Of a DNA stretch of 42,850 nt, positions 15,653 through 23,532 are shown piece after piece (within the stretch, counting starts at the first letter, position 1; the number at the start of each line of letters is the position of its first letter). The translations under genes and the position numbers were made by a program. Source of the DNA: Cytophagaceae bacterium. GTDB lineage: Bacteria; Bacteroidota; Bacteroidia; Cytophagales; Cytophagaceae. The stretch lies in contig JALONM010000053.1 of NCBI GenBank assembly GCA_025454925.1, forward strand, positions 1 to 42,850, in the 5' to 3' direction. A model generated the notes under the pieces. That model did no database searches. It was given only the letters and a program-made list of their open reading frames with translations, and had not been told where the DNA came from.

Positions 15653-15774
15653 CAATCCTACACTTTACAAAACATTGGCAACCAGCATCTTGAGAATAAT
15701 TTAATATTTTTTTCGACGAATTTGTCACGTTTGCCTAAAAAAAGCGTCTAACTGTTGATTCTAACAAATCGTTT

Positions 15775-16113
15775 ATGGAAAACACATTAGCAGACCGGAT
15801 GAAATTGCTGAGAACCAAAAGAGGTTCCACTCAAAAAGAATTGTCCTATTTTCTGAAAATGGACAGAAGCAACGTTGCCAACTATGAAAATGGCAAGCGT
15901 GTACCAACCATCGATACCGTAATCAAAATTGCCAACTTCTATGGTGTAAGTGTAAACTACTTGCTTCTGGGTGAAGAAAGCCAGGAAGCCACACCGTACA
16001 TGCAACAAATCAACTCGTTGCTGCATTCGTTGCTTGAGAAAGATAAAAAAATTCAAGAACTGGCAAATACCTTGAGCCTTCTAAAGCAGGGTGTTTACGC
16101 TCAGGTAAGTTAA
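15775..16113 (+). CDS. XRE-family transcriptional regulator (paralogue 2)
   Basis: A 112-residue XRE helix-turn-helix protein. The DNA-binding part is about residues 8-64 (STQKELSYFLKMDRSNVANY, ENGKRVPTIDTV). A predicted coiled-coil tail follows (about 75-105) with LLEKDKKIQELA. It is paralogous along its whole length to the protein at 2575-2937, with the same NYLLLG hinge and the same tail motif. It lies behind the siaBC terminator on its own transcript, and the targets are unknown. The same repeat family lies upstream of both paralogues. Confidence 0.9.
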   Translation: MENTLADRMKLLRTKRGSTQKELSYFLKMDRSNVANYENGKRVPTIDTVIKIANFYGVSVNYLLLGEESQEATPYMQQINSLLHSLLEKDKKIQELANTLSLLKQGVYAQVS

Positions 16114-16170
16114 TCGAAAGTACAATTCTTGCAGATTGCAAGAGAAACTCAGCATGGACGTTTTGTTATC

Positions 16171-17316
16171 TCAGGAATTTGAAGCACTGCGGAGCTTGAA
16201 GTTTTTGTTCAGAATACTTTTCACTTCATCAAAAGGAACAAAAATTTCTATTTCTCCCAGTGCATCCTGAGCTACTTCTGAAGGGGCATATACAAAACCT
16301 ACTCCACTTGAAGTCAGATAAAAATTGGCACTATAGCTAAGGTACTCCACCAGAAATCCTACGTCTGCCAGCGTTTCATTGGGTTGTACATCGAATTGCT
16401 TGCGCAACCTGAGATTAATTACCTGATTCAACTTTTTCTCAAACCCTTTTGCAAAAATATCCTTTAATTGAATTTGCCTGGCACTGTCTTTGGAAAACAC
16501 CAGGCAGATGGAGGAATAATCGCCATGCGCTCCTCCGGTAAATTCATAATTCGCACTTCGCAGCGATAAGTATCCATTGTCGTTGTACAGCACGGTATTT
16601 ACATTGCTGTAATCCCAACTAAACGAACTGATGCCCAATTCCGGCGAATAATCTTGCTTTAATTCCAGGTAGGAATTTTTGAATTCCAGATGCTCTTCCG
16701 CCAGCAATTCTTCAGGACGCAAGGAAAGGCGCTTGGAACTAAATTGAGCCTTTTTGAAAAGTTGTTGCAATGGAATTGCTGAATCGATGGGTAAGATGAC
16801 CAATTTGGAATAAGTTCCCACCGGTCCATTTGCATCTCCGGTAAGTCGAATAGAATCATGTAAAAAATAAGGCCGCAAAGGCAAGGCCAGCTGATAATCT
16901 TCACGCAGATTGCAAGGCAATTGTTTTTTCTTATCTCTGGAAAACCAAAACCCAATCAAACTATCTCCCGCAATAAGGCCAGACAAAGAACCCACTTTTT
17001 TCTGGTTAACACTTTCAAGCCATTCCATCTTTCCGAGGGAATCTATTTTTCCGGAAATAGCAATCAACTCTCCACTTCCCAAAAAATAGTATGAACCCGA
17101 AAGAGCCTTTCCATCGCTTGTAAGGTCGACAACAACTTGCTGAGGTCCTAAGGTACCTTTGAAATGTTTATAGAATACCGGATTAAACTGAGGTTGCCAA
17201 ACCGCAGTGGTATCGGTGCGCAAGGTGCCATCCTGGTCCTGGCCGGTGCAAGCTTGCATCAAAAGGACCAAGACGATGACAGGCAATACCAGGTACTTTT
17301 TTCCAATAGAATTCAT
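16171..17316 (-). CDS. Lipoprotein with DUF3298-like domain
   Basis: A 381-residue lipoprotein. The signal is residues 1-22, with Cys23 in LMQAC. The C-terminal half (about residues 215-370) shows the DUF3298/PdaC-like pattern: SANYEFTGGAHGDYSS, then LKDIFAKGFEKKLNQVI, and near the end GFVYAPSEVAQDALGEIEIFVP. The N-terminal half (about 45-140) is beta-rich and unassigned. Its cell-envelope function is unknown. It is transcribed alone, convergent with the XRE gene. Confidence 0.82.
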   Translation of the reverse strand: MNSIGKKYLVLPVIVLVLLMQACTGQDQDGTLRTDTTAVWQPQFNPVFYKHFKGTLGPQQVVVDLTSDGKALSGSYYFLGSGELIAISGKIDSLGKMEWLESVNQKKVGSLSGLIAGDSLIGFWFSRDKKKQLPCNLREDYQLALPLRPYFLHDSIRLTGDANGPVGTYSKLVILPIDSAIPLQQLFKKAQFSSKRLSLRPEELLAEEHLEFKNSYLELKQDYSPELGISSFSWDYSNVNTVLYNDNGYLSLRSANYEFTGGAHGDYSSICLVFSKDSARQIQLKDIFAKGFEKKLNQVINLRLRKQFDVQPNETLADVGFLVEYLSYSANFYLTSSGVGFVYAPSEVAQDALGEIEIFVPFDEVKSILNKNFKLRSASNS

Positions 17317-17411
17317 AACACGTAATATGAAGGGTGGAAACTACTAAAAATTTCGCACTGTTAAACTACTTATTTGACTTACCAGATCTGCCTTGCGCAT
17401 GATTGATATCA

Positions 17412-17888
17412 TTATCCGTTCCGGAGTTCACTTTCAAAACCAAAATCGGTTTTCAGATGATCGCCCTTGTAGGCAGCTACTGCCAGTCGATCGCAGCGTT
17501 CATTCTCAGGATGCCCCGCATGACCTTTCAACCAAATAAACTTTACTTTATGTTTGCGATACGTGATGATAAAACGTCGCCAGAGATCTTCGTTTTTTTT
17601 ATCCTTGAAGTGATTCTTCTCCCAATTCCACAACCAGCCTTTTTCCACCGAATCGACTACATACTTGGAATCTGAATATATGATCACCTCGTAACCCGGC
17701 TCTTTGATTGCCTCTAGTCCGGCAATAACAGCCAATAATTCCATTCGATTATTGGTGGTCTTGCGATACCCTTCGCTCATTTCCTTGCGATGCTGTTTCC
17801 ATGTAAGAATCATTCCATAGCCTCCCGGACCAGGGTTTCTGCTACAGGCACCATCGGTATATAATTTTATTGGTTCCCTGTTTTCCAT
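17412..17888 (-). CDS. rnhA: Ribonuclease HI
   Basis: A 158-residue RNase HI that cleaves RNA in RNA-DNA hybrids. The active-site carboxylates are Asp12 (YTDGAC), Glu50 (NNRMELLAV), Asp73 (YSDSKYVVDS) and Asp133 (CDRLAV). The basic handle region WNWEKNHFKDKKNEDLWRR is present, so this is the full E. coli-like form without an N-terminal hybrid-binding domain. Its start overlaps the end of the symporter gene by 22 bases, an operon-like overlap. Confidence 0.97.
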   Translation of the reverse strand: MENREPIKLYTDGACSRNPGPGGYGMILTWKQHRKEMSEGYRKTTNNRMELLAVIAGLEAIKEPGYEVIIYSDSKYVVDSVEKGWLWNWEKNHFKDKKNEDLWRRFIITYRKHKVKFIWLKGHAGHPENERCDRLAVAAYKGDHLKTDFGFESELRNG

Positions 17889-19330
17889 GATTCTTGTTTA
17901 TATGAAATAATATGCAAGCCCAGCAGGTTAATGCAACCATTTAACACAATGGCTTCTGTACTCACGTAATAAGAAAATTCTGTTTTAAGATATTGCACCA
18001 GCAAATACGTAAGCGTAGGGGCAAGCACTGCAACCACCGGCACCCAGGCTTCGCGCAGCTTGCGTTTGGTTAACAGTCCATACGCAAACAAACCCAATAA
18101 TGCTCCGTAGGTATAGGCAGCAAAATCTAACACATAATCAATTAGCGACTTTTGTTTGAAATGAGAAAACACGACAATAATTAAAAAGAACAGCACAGAA
18201 AACCCAACGTGCACCCAATTTTTTTGTTTGTTTTTCAGGCTTTCATTTTTGTTTTTAAAATCGAGGAAGTCGATGCAGAAGGACGTAGTTAAAGCAGCCA
18301 GAGCGCTGTCGGCGCTGGCATAGGAAGAGGCTGTGATTCCCAAAAGAAAAAACAGTCCTGCCACCAAACCAAATTCCTCTAAAGCCAGGGAAGGGAAAAG
18401 ATGGTCGGAATTAGGAGGAATGGCCAGGGCCGTGGATTCAGAATACAAATAGAGCATAGCCCCCAAGGTGAGGAACAATAGATTTACCAGAGCCATAATG
18501 ATGCAGAACCAAAACATATTCTTTTGGGCTTCTCCGATGTTTTTGCAGGTTAAGTTTTTTTGCATCAAATCCTGGTCTAAGCCGGTCATCACAATAGCCA
18601 GAAAAGCGCCCCCAATAAAGTATTTTGGAAAGAACAGTTTACTTTTAAAATCGTCCCAGTAGAACATGTTGGAATACTTACTGGAGCTCACCAAATCCAG
18701 CAAACCTGGAAAGTCGAGGTTCATTTTGCGACTGATCATAATAACAGAAATCAGCACCGCAGATACAAGGAAAAATGTTTGAAAGGTATCTGTCCAAACA
18801 ATGGTCTTAATTCCTCCGCGAAAAGTATAAACCCAAATCAGTACTATCGTAATGCCTACCGTTACTTCAAACGGAACATTCCAACGGCTAAACAGAAAAA
18901 ATTGCAATACATCTGCAGCAATAAATAAACGCAGCGCAGAACCTAAGGTGCGAGATAATAAAAAGAAAAGCGCACCTGTTTTATACGATACCTTTCCGAA
19001 ACGTTGTTCCAGGTAGGTATAAATGGAAATCAGATTCAGACGGTAATACAAAGGCATCAGAATCGTGGCAATGACGAGATACCCTAATAGATAACCCAAT
19101 ACTATCTGATAATAGGCGAAACCGATTTTGCCTACATTGCCTGGAACTGAAATAAACGTTACCCCCGATAAGGAGGCCCCGATCATACCAAATGCCACCA
19201 AATACCAAGGCGACTGTCGGTTGGCACTAAAGAAAGCATCGGTATCGGCGCCACGTGAAGTATACCAGGCGATGAATATTAAAACACAGAAGTAAATCAG
19301 CAGTGTACTGATTATTAGCGTACTGGACAT
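17867..19330 (-). CDS. Sodium:solute symporter family protein
   Basis: A 487-residue inner-membrane carrier of the SSS family with about 13 membrane helices. Family features include SANRQSPWYLVAFGMIGASLSGVTF, split here as the N-terminal motif and the following helix with GASLSGVTFISVPG, and the later SSYASADSALAALTT helix. The substrate cannot be told from sequence alone. It overlaps rnhA by 22 bases and is probably cotranscribed with it. It is divergent from clpS. Confidence 0.92.
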   Translation of the reverse strand: MSSTLIISTLLIYFCVLIFIAWYTSRGADTDAFFSANRQSPWYLVAFGMIGASLSGVTFISVPGNVGKIGFAYYQIVLGYLLGYLVIATILMPLYYRLNLISIYTYLEQRFGKVSYKTGALFFLLSRTLGSALRLFIAADVLQFFLFSRWNVPFEVTVGITIVLIWVYTFRGGIKTIVWTDTFQTFFLVSAVLISVIMISRKMNLDFPGLLDLVSSSKYSNMFYWDDFKSKLFFPKYFIGGAFLAIVMTGLDQDLMQKNLTCKNIGEAQKNMFWFCIIMALVNLLFLTLGAMLYLYSESTALAIPPNSDHLFPSLALEEFGLVAGLFFLLGITASSYASADSALAALTTSFCIDFLDFKNKNESLKNKQKNWVHVGFSVLFFLIIVVFSHFKQKSLIDYVLDFAAYTYGALLGLFAYGLLTKRKLREAWVPVVAVLAPTLTYLLVQYLKTEFSYYVSTEAIVLNGCINLLGLHIISYKQESWKTGNQ

Positions 19331-19497
19331 GCCAGTAAAAATAAGTGGAATTCTTGTGAATAAAAATTACCAGGTCCAAAGTCCTGCTTTCCTGAGGAAA
19401 ATGCGTGTCAATTATTTTATTTAAGTCATGTGAGGCGTAAGTATGGCTTTTCTGGGGTCTTTTCCCTATATTCGCAGAGGATACTATTTAGACCTAT

Positions 19498-19791
19498 ATG
19501 AAGCCATACAGCAGTGCCTTACCATTCGAGCAAGAAGAAGTTGCTCTCGAAGAAGAAGTACAAAGTACGGATCAGTTCGATCTCGTAGTATTTAACGATG
19601 ATTTTAATACGTTCGATCACGTAATCAATACGTTGGTGAATGTTTGCGGTCATGGTCTGGAGCAAGCAGAACAATGTACCCTTATAATCCACTACAAAGG
19701 CAAATGCGCCGTTAAAAAAGGTACCTTTGACGAACTTCGTCCGATGCGCCAAGGCATTTGTGACCGCGGAATTTCTGCGGAAATTATGTAA
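19498..19791 (+). CDS. clpS: ATP-dependent Clp protease adaptor ClpS
   Basis: A 97-residue adaptor that delivers N-degron substrates to ClpAP/ClpCP. The flexible acidic N-terminus (about residues 1-25) is followed by the core motif LVVFNDDFNTFDHVI, with VCGHGLEQAEQCTLIIHYKGKCAV and the terminal ISAEIM. All are typical of ClpS. It lies 42 bases upstream of recR. Confidence 0.93.
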   Translation: MKPYSSALPFEQEEVALEEEVQSTDQFDLVVFNDDFNTFDHVINTLVNVCGHGLEQAEQCTLIIHYKGKCAVKKGTFDELRPMRQGICDRGISAEIM

Positions 19792-19833
19792 TTCCATCTT
19801 CTGCGTATTGCAGATTTTTCACGTTTCGTTTTC

Positions 19834-20439
19834 ATGCAGTTTTCGTCGCGCTTGATTGAAGAGGCCGTTGGAGAAGTGTCTAAGCTGCCCGGTATTGGAA
19901 AAAAGACGGCCTTAAGGCTGGTCCTCCATTTACTTAAAGAATCACCCGACAAAACCTTGAGGCTTTCGGATGCGCTTACCAACCTGCGCACCAACATACG
20001 TTATTGCTCCTGCTGCCATAATATTTCCGATACAGAACTTTGTGACATTTGCTCCTCGCCACGACGTGACAAACAAGTGATTTGCGTTGTAGAAGATACA
20101 CGCGATGTGATGGCCATTGAAAACACCCATCAATATCACGGCTTGTATCACGTATTGGGCGGAGTAATCTCCCCGATCGAACGCATTTCCCCAGCCGACC
20201 TGACCATTGACTCATTGCTGGAGCGAATTCGCAACGAACAGATCTCGGAAGTCATTCTCGCCTTAAGTCCCACCATGGAAGGTGATACCACAGCGTTCTA
20301 CCTGACACGCAAAATGAAAGAATTTCCTATAAAAATAACAACCATCGCACGCGGTATTCCAATGGGGGGCGAACTGGAATATACCGACGAACTTACGCTA
20401 GGACGAAGCATTCAGGCGCGCATACAATACGAATCGTAA
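19834..20439 (+). CDS. recR: Recombination mediator RecR
   Basis: A 201-residue RecR. Its elements are an N-terminal helix-hairpin-helix ([17 protein letters not shown], about residues 17-34), a four-cysteine zinc finger ([16 protein letters not shown], about 57-72), a Toprim domain beginning [14 protein letters not shown], and a Walker-B-like end ([20 protein letters not shown]). It helps load RecA at gaps with RecO/RecF. It is probably cotranscribed with clpS. Confidence 0.97.
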   Translation: MQFSSRLIEEAVGEVSKLPGIGKKTALRLVLHLLKESPDKTLRLSDALTNLRTNIRYCSCCHNISDTELCDICSSPRRDKQVICVVEDTRDVMAIENTHQYHGLYHVLGGVISPIERISPADLTIDSLLERIRNEQISEVILALSPTMEGDTTAFYLTRKMKEFPIKITTIARGIPMGGELEYTDELTLGRSIQARIQYES

Positions 20440-20454
20440 TCATCGCATTGCTGC

Positions 20455-21378
20455 CTAATTCTTAGACTTCAAAAAACTGCGAAAGTCCCTTTTCCCTTCT
20501 TCTGTTTTAAAAACATCTTCCAACTTACCGAAATTATTTAAATCGGAGGTACGGTCGTAAGCATTGCGAGCCAGCTTAAGCTTGGTGATATCATGACTAG
20601 TAGCCTGCATCAGTTGGCGCACTTGCCCGGTTTGCAAACAATTCGATTGCACCAATTTATTCGCGGCTTCCAACTTGGCGGTATCTCCTTGCGCCTGTTG
20701 TACCGTTTTCAGGCCTTCATTAAATTCAAGACCAGACATCACATTTTTACAACCTGTTTTAATGGCTTTGTTAATGGTAATATCTTTACCCAACACATGT
20801 ACACTGGTACTGGTTGATTTATTCTGAGGATCCACTTTTACATTTACACCTCGTCCGCTTACCTGCACGCCCTGGTCGCTCACCCCAATGTTTCCATTTT
20901 GGGTTTGAATGGAAATGTTGCCATTATCAGGATTGGAGGTGCGCGTGTCGGGAGCCGGTGCAGAACTGGTACTATTATCGGAACTGGTAGAACGCGTGGA
21001 CTCCGGTACTGGAGCCGGTTCTGGTTGCGTCGGCTCTTCTACTTCAGGTTTTATTTTAGTAGAAGTTAAATAATCCATGCTGTGTTTACGTCCTTTTCTA
21101 TTAAGTGAAAAATGACATTCATTGTTCGTGCCATAAAAAGTAAGGGTAGTATTCAATTGCTTAAGTTCGGGATTTTCGAAGTTGATGGTAACTTTGTATT
21201 GCACCAGGTTTAGATCTACCACCCGCACTTTAGAAACAGGAAAAGGATTTTGCTTTTCTCCATTTAGTATTAATGTAAACTTTTCCCCTTCATTGGAGAA
21301 AACGATCAAATTATTGACAACCTGCGACCAGGCAAATGGAAAGATCAACAGGCAGATGATTAACCAAAAGTTTCTCAT
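20455..21378 (-). CDS. Exported DUF4476 protein
   Basis: A 307-residue secreted protein. The signal peptide is about residues 1-18 (LIICLLIFPFAWSQ). A beta-sandwich-like N-terminal region (20-100) is followed by a Pro/Ser/Thr-rich linker (110-150) and a repeat-like stretch NISIQTQNGNIGVSDQGVQV. The C-terminal DUF4476 helical domain covers about 215-300 (FNEGLKTVQQAQGDTAKLEA, VRQLMQATSHDITKLKLARN, YDR). DUF4476 is common in Bacteroidota but uncharacterised. The ATG at 21378 is preferred to one four codons upstream, since it begins MRNFWLII. Confidence 0.82.
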   Translation of the reverse strand: MRNFWLIICLLIFPFAWSQVVNNLIVFSNEGEKFTLILNGEKQNPFPVSKVRVVDLNLVQYKVTINFENPELKQLNTTLTFYGTNNECHFSLNRKGRKHSMDYLTSTKIKPEVEEPTQPEPAPVPESTRSTSSDNSTSSAPAPDTRTSNPDNGNISIQTQNGNIGVSDQGVQVSGRGVNVKVDPQNKSTSTSVHVLGKDITINKAIKTGCKNVMSGLEFNEGLKTVQQAQGDTAKLEAANKLVQSNCLQTGQVRQLMQATSHDITKLKLARNAYDRTSDLNNFGKLEDVFKTEEGKRDFRSFLKSKN

Positions 21379-21587
21379 AGAGTTATACATTTAAATGGGA
21401 GACTTTCATGAGGCAAAGCAAAAAGAACATCACCAAAAATGTGCCAGGCATTTGGAATACGATCGAGTGTTTCTCCTCTTATTGGAATCCTTCTGTGCGC
21501 ACCAGGAATACTGACCATGGACTTTTCCAATACACATTCTTCGGTAAGCCTTGATCTTCCTGGTAGGAATTGCCAGCCTGACTTCAT
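21375..21587 (-). CDS. Doubtful small ORF coupled to the DUF4476 gene
   Basis: A 70-codon frame whose stop overlaps the DUF4476 start (ATGA). The end, RIPNAWHIFGDVLFALPHESLPF, looks protein-like. No family is recognised, there is no signal peptide, and part of the stretch weakly resembles the family 2 repeat. It may be a decayed gene fragment or chance. Confidence 0.25.
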   Translation of the reverse strand: MKSGWQFLPGRSRLTEECVLEKSMVSIPGAHRRIPIRGETLDRIPNAWHIFGDVLFALPHESLPFKCITL

Positions 21588-21681
21588 AATTTATAAACGT
21601 TTCCCCTGTCATTGGGATGCTTATCGAAAACAGCTCTTTCGTGTATTATACTGATTTGAAATCAACAAGGTTTCCTTGATA

Positions 21682-21796
21682 TTGGGCGTGTCCCGCGTGT
21701 TGGCGCCTAAGGCGCCATGCCACTTGGGCCGGGCTATCGCTGCAAGCCATGGTGTTGGCGCCTTAGGCGCCAACACCATGGCTTTACACTCTATCC
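21682..21796 (+). repeat. Dispersed hairpin repeat, family 1, copy c (long perfect stem)
   Basis: Order: TTGGGCG (21682), a first hairpin TGGCGCC-TAA-GGCGCCA (21701-21717), box A GGCTATCGCTGCAAG (21732-21746), then a 19-bp perfect hairpin with loop TTA (21744-21784, core GGCGCC), then box B as GGCTTTACACTCTATCC (21780-21796). Together with the two other copies it defines the family. It lies in a 700-base gene-free region between the DUF4476 and efflux genes (21379-22088). Confidence 0.88.
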
Positions 21797-21829
21797 CTCA
21801 CGCATAACCAACCATGTGTTTTAAACAGA

Positions 21830-22002
21830 ATTTCTCCAAAGAAAATCTTCTATTGAGAAATCTCAACTAAATCAAGGGCTTGCAAAGAAATCGACCAGAA
21901 GAAATTCTTTTTGAAGCCCATGATTTTAGTAGTAGGGATTCCGAATCTACAATCCCTGAAAATCGCTACCGTGCGGCTTCGCTTTTAGGAGAAAAGCTGT
22001 TT
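21830..22002 (+). repeat. Dispersed multi-hairpin repeat, family 2, copy B
   Basis: Hairpin 1 is 21830-21861 (TTTCTC...GAGAAA arms). Hairpin 2 has AAATCAAGGGCTT (21869-21881) pairing with AAGCCCATGATTT (21914-21926). Hairpin 3 has AGGGATT (21934-21940) pairing with AATCCCT (21951-21957). The tail is CTTCGCTTTTAGGAGAAAAGC. Same order as the copy at 34719-34893, with several arm changes that keep pairing. Confidence 0.72.
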
Positions 22003-22088
22003 AGATGGCTGCCATGCGTGTGAAGTATAGAAGCATTCAGGAGAATGTTACGTTAAATGAGAATCTTTTGGAAGCCTATTATTTTCTA

Positions 22089-23522
22089 TTATCTCCAACC
22101 GCCCCCTAATGCTTTGTAGAGATATACGGTAGCATCAAAACGTTTTTTGCGTGTTTCTACCAATTCAATATTGGCGATTAATGCACTGCGCTGCGACATC
22201 AATACTTCCAGGTAACTTGCTCTACCGGTTTTGAAAAGTTCTGTAGAGGTTTCTATGGCATGGGTGAGCACAGCCACTTCTTTTTCTTTCAACACATAAA
22301 TACTATCCAGATTGCGCATAGAAGCCAATTGATTGCGCACCTCGGCAAAGGAAAGCAACAAGGTTTTCTGATATTGATATAAGGCTTCTACCCGCGCTGC
22401 GTCGGCAGTTCTAAATTCCGCTTTTATGGCATTTCTATTCACCAAAGGCAAAGCCAATCCGCCAAACAATCCATACGCCATGGATTCCGGATGTTGCAGA
22501 AGGAATTTAGTATCGAATGCCTGAAAACCATAACTTCCAGTAATCATGAAAGAGGGATAAAAAGCAGCACGCGCTGCCTTGAGATCTGCCTGATTGGCTT
22601 TTAACTGATACATAGCTTCTCGCACATCGGGCCTGTTTTGCAGCAAGGAGGAAGGAACCCCATGAGACAAGGCATCTGGGATGAGCGTTAAAAAATACTG
22701 ATCGTTCAACGGAATCGGCTGCGAGTATCTGCCAAGCAATAAGTTCAACTGGTTTTCGGTTTCAATAATGCGTTGTTCCAGGTCCATTTCAATCGCTCTT
22801 GAATTAAACACCTGCGCTTCAAATTGTTTTACAGCCAGTTCGTTGGCATGACCGGCGTCCTTCTGGATCTTAACAATAGACAACGCATTTTCCTGAAGCC
22901 GAATGGAACGGAGTACCAAATTTCGCTCACTCTTTAAAGCAAGCAATTCATAATACAAAGTGGAGATATCGGCAATAAGATTGGATAACACCCAGTTTTT
23001 ACCCTCTTCAGAAGCGAGGTATCGGTATTGCGCTGACTTTTTTCTGTTTCGTAGTTTGCCCCATACATCTACCTCCCAGGCGGCCTGAAAGCCTGCATAA
23101 TAATCCGGAAGATCTACGGGCACTATCTGTCCGGGTGTAATTTCGGTAGTGCTGTTTCCTGCACCATCCATCGTATACCGACCAAACTTCCTTCTGGAAG
23201 CTCCTGTAGAAAGTTGTGCCGCTGGCAAATAGGCTCCTTTGGCATAACGAACTTGAGCCTTGGCCATTTGCATACGTTGGATGGCCATGCGCACATCCGG
23301 ATTTTGCTGAATACCGATTTCAATGAGCTGAACCAATACCGAATCTTTGAAATACTGTTTCCAGGGCAATGATCCAATGCTGTTGGTGTCGGCGCTGGAT
23401 TCAAAAGTACTTGGAGCCTTCGGAAACTCAGGAGCCTTGGTCATTACCGGAGTGCATGAAGGCCCATACAAACCAGCGAGAACCAAGCAGATCAACAGAT
23501 GCCTGAGTGTTAGCCTACTCAT
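22089..23522 (-). CDS. Outer-membrane efflux factor (TolC/NodT family) of RND pump
   Basis: A 477-residue outer-membrane factor forming the exit duct of the pump. The N-terminal signal ends near Cys23 (GLYGPSC), probably a lipid-anchored NodT-type protein although the lipobox is not canonical. Two outer-membrane-factor repeats follow, with the typical motifs VDVWGKLRNRKKSAQ, LLQNRPDVREAMYQLKANQADLKAARAAFYPS, and the end repeat LFKTGRASYLEVLMSQRS. ATGs at 23522 and 23540 are both possible; the second overlaps the pump gene's stop. It is the last gene of the adaptor-pump-factor operon. Confidence 0.93.
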   Translation of the reverse strand: MSRLTLRHLLICLVLAGLYGPSCTPVMTKAPEFPKAPSTFESSADTNSIGSLPWKQYFKDSVLVQLIEIGIQQNPDVRMAIQRMQMAKAQVRYAKGAYLPAAQLSTGASRRKFGRYTMDGAGNSTTEITPGQIVPVDLPDYYAGFQAAWEVDVWGKLRNRKKSAQYRYLASEEGKNWVLSNLIADISTLYYELLALKSERNLVLRSIRLQENALSIVKIQKDAGHANELAVKQFEAQVFNSRAIEMDLEQRIIETENQLNLLLGRYSQPIPLNDQYFLTLIPDALSHGVPSSLLQNRPDVREAMYQLKANQADLKAARAAFYPSFMITGSYGFQAFDTKFLLQHPESMAYGLFGGLALPLVNRNAIKAEFRTADAARVEALYQYQKTLLLSFAEVRNQLASMRNLDSIYVLKEKEVAVLTHAIETSTELFKTGRASYLEVLMSQRSALIANIELVETRKKRFDATVYLYKALGGGWR

Positions 23523-23532
23523 TTGATACCTG

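Noticed and set aside
17867-17888. Overlap of symporter and rnhA considered as a frameshift
   Set aside because: Both proteins have complete ends and all motifs; it is an ordinary operon overlap.
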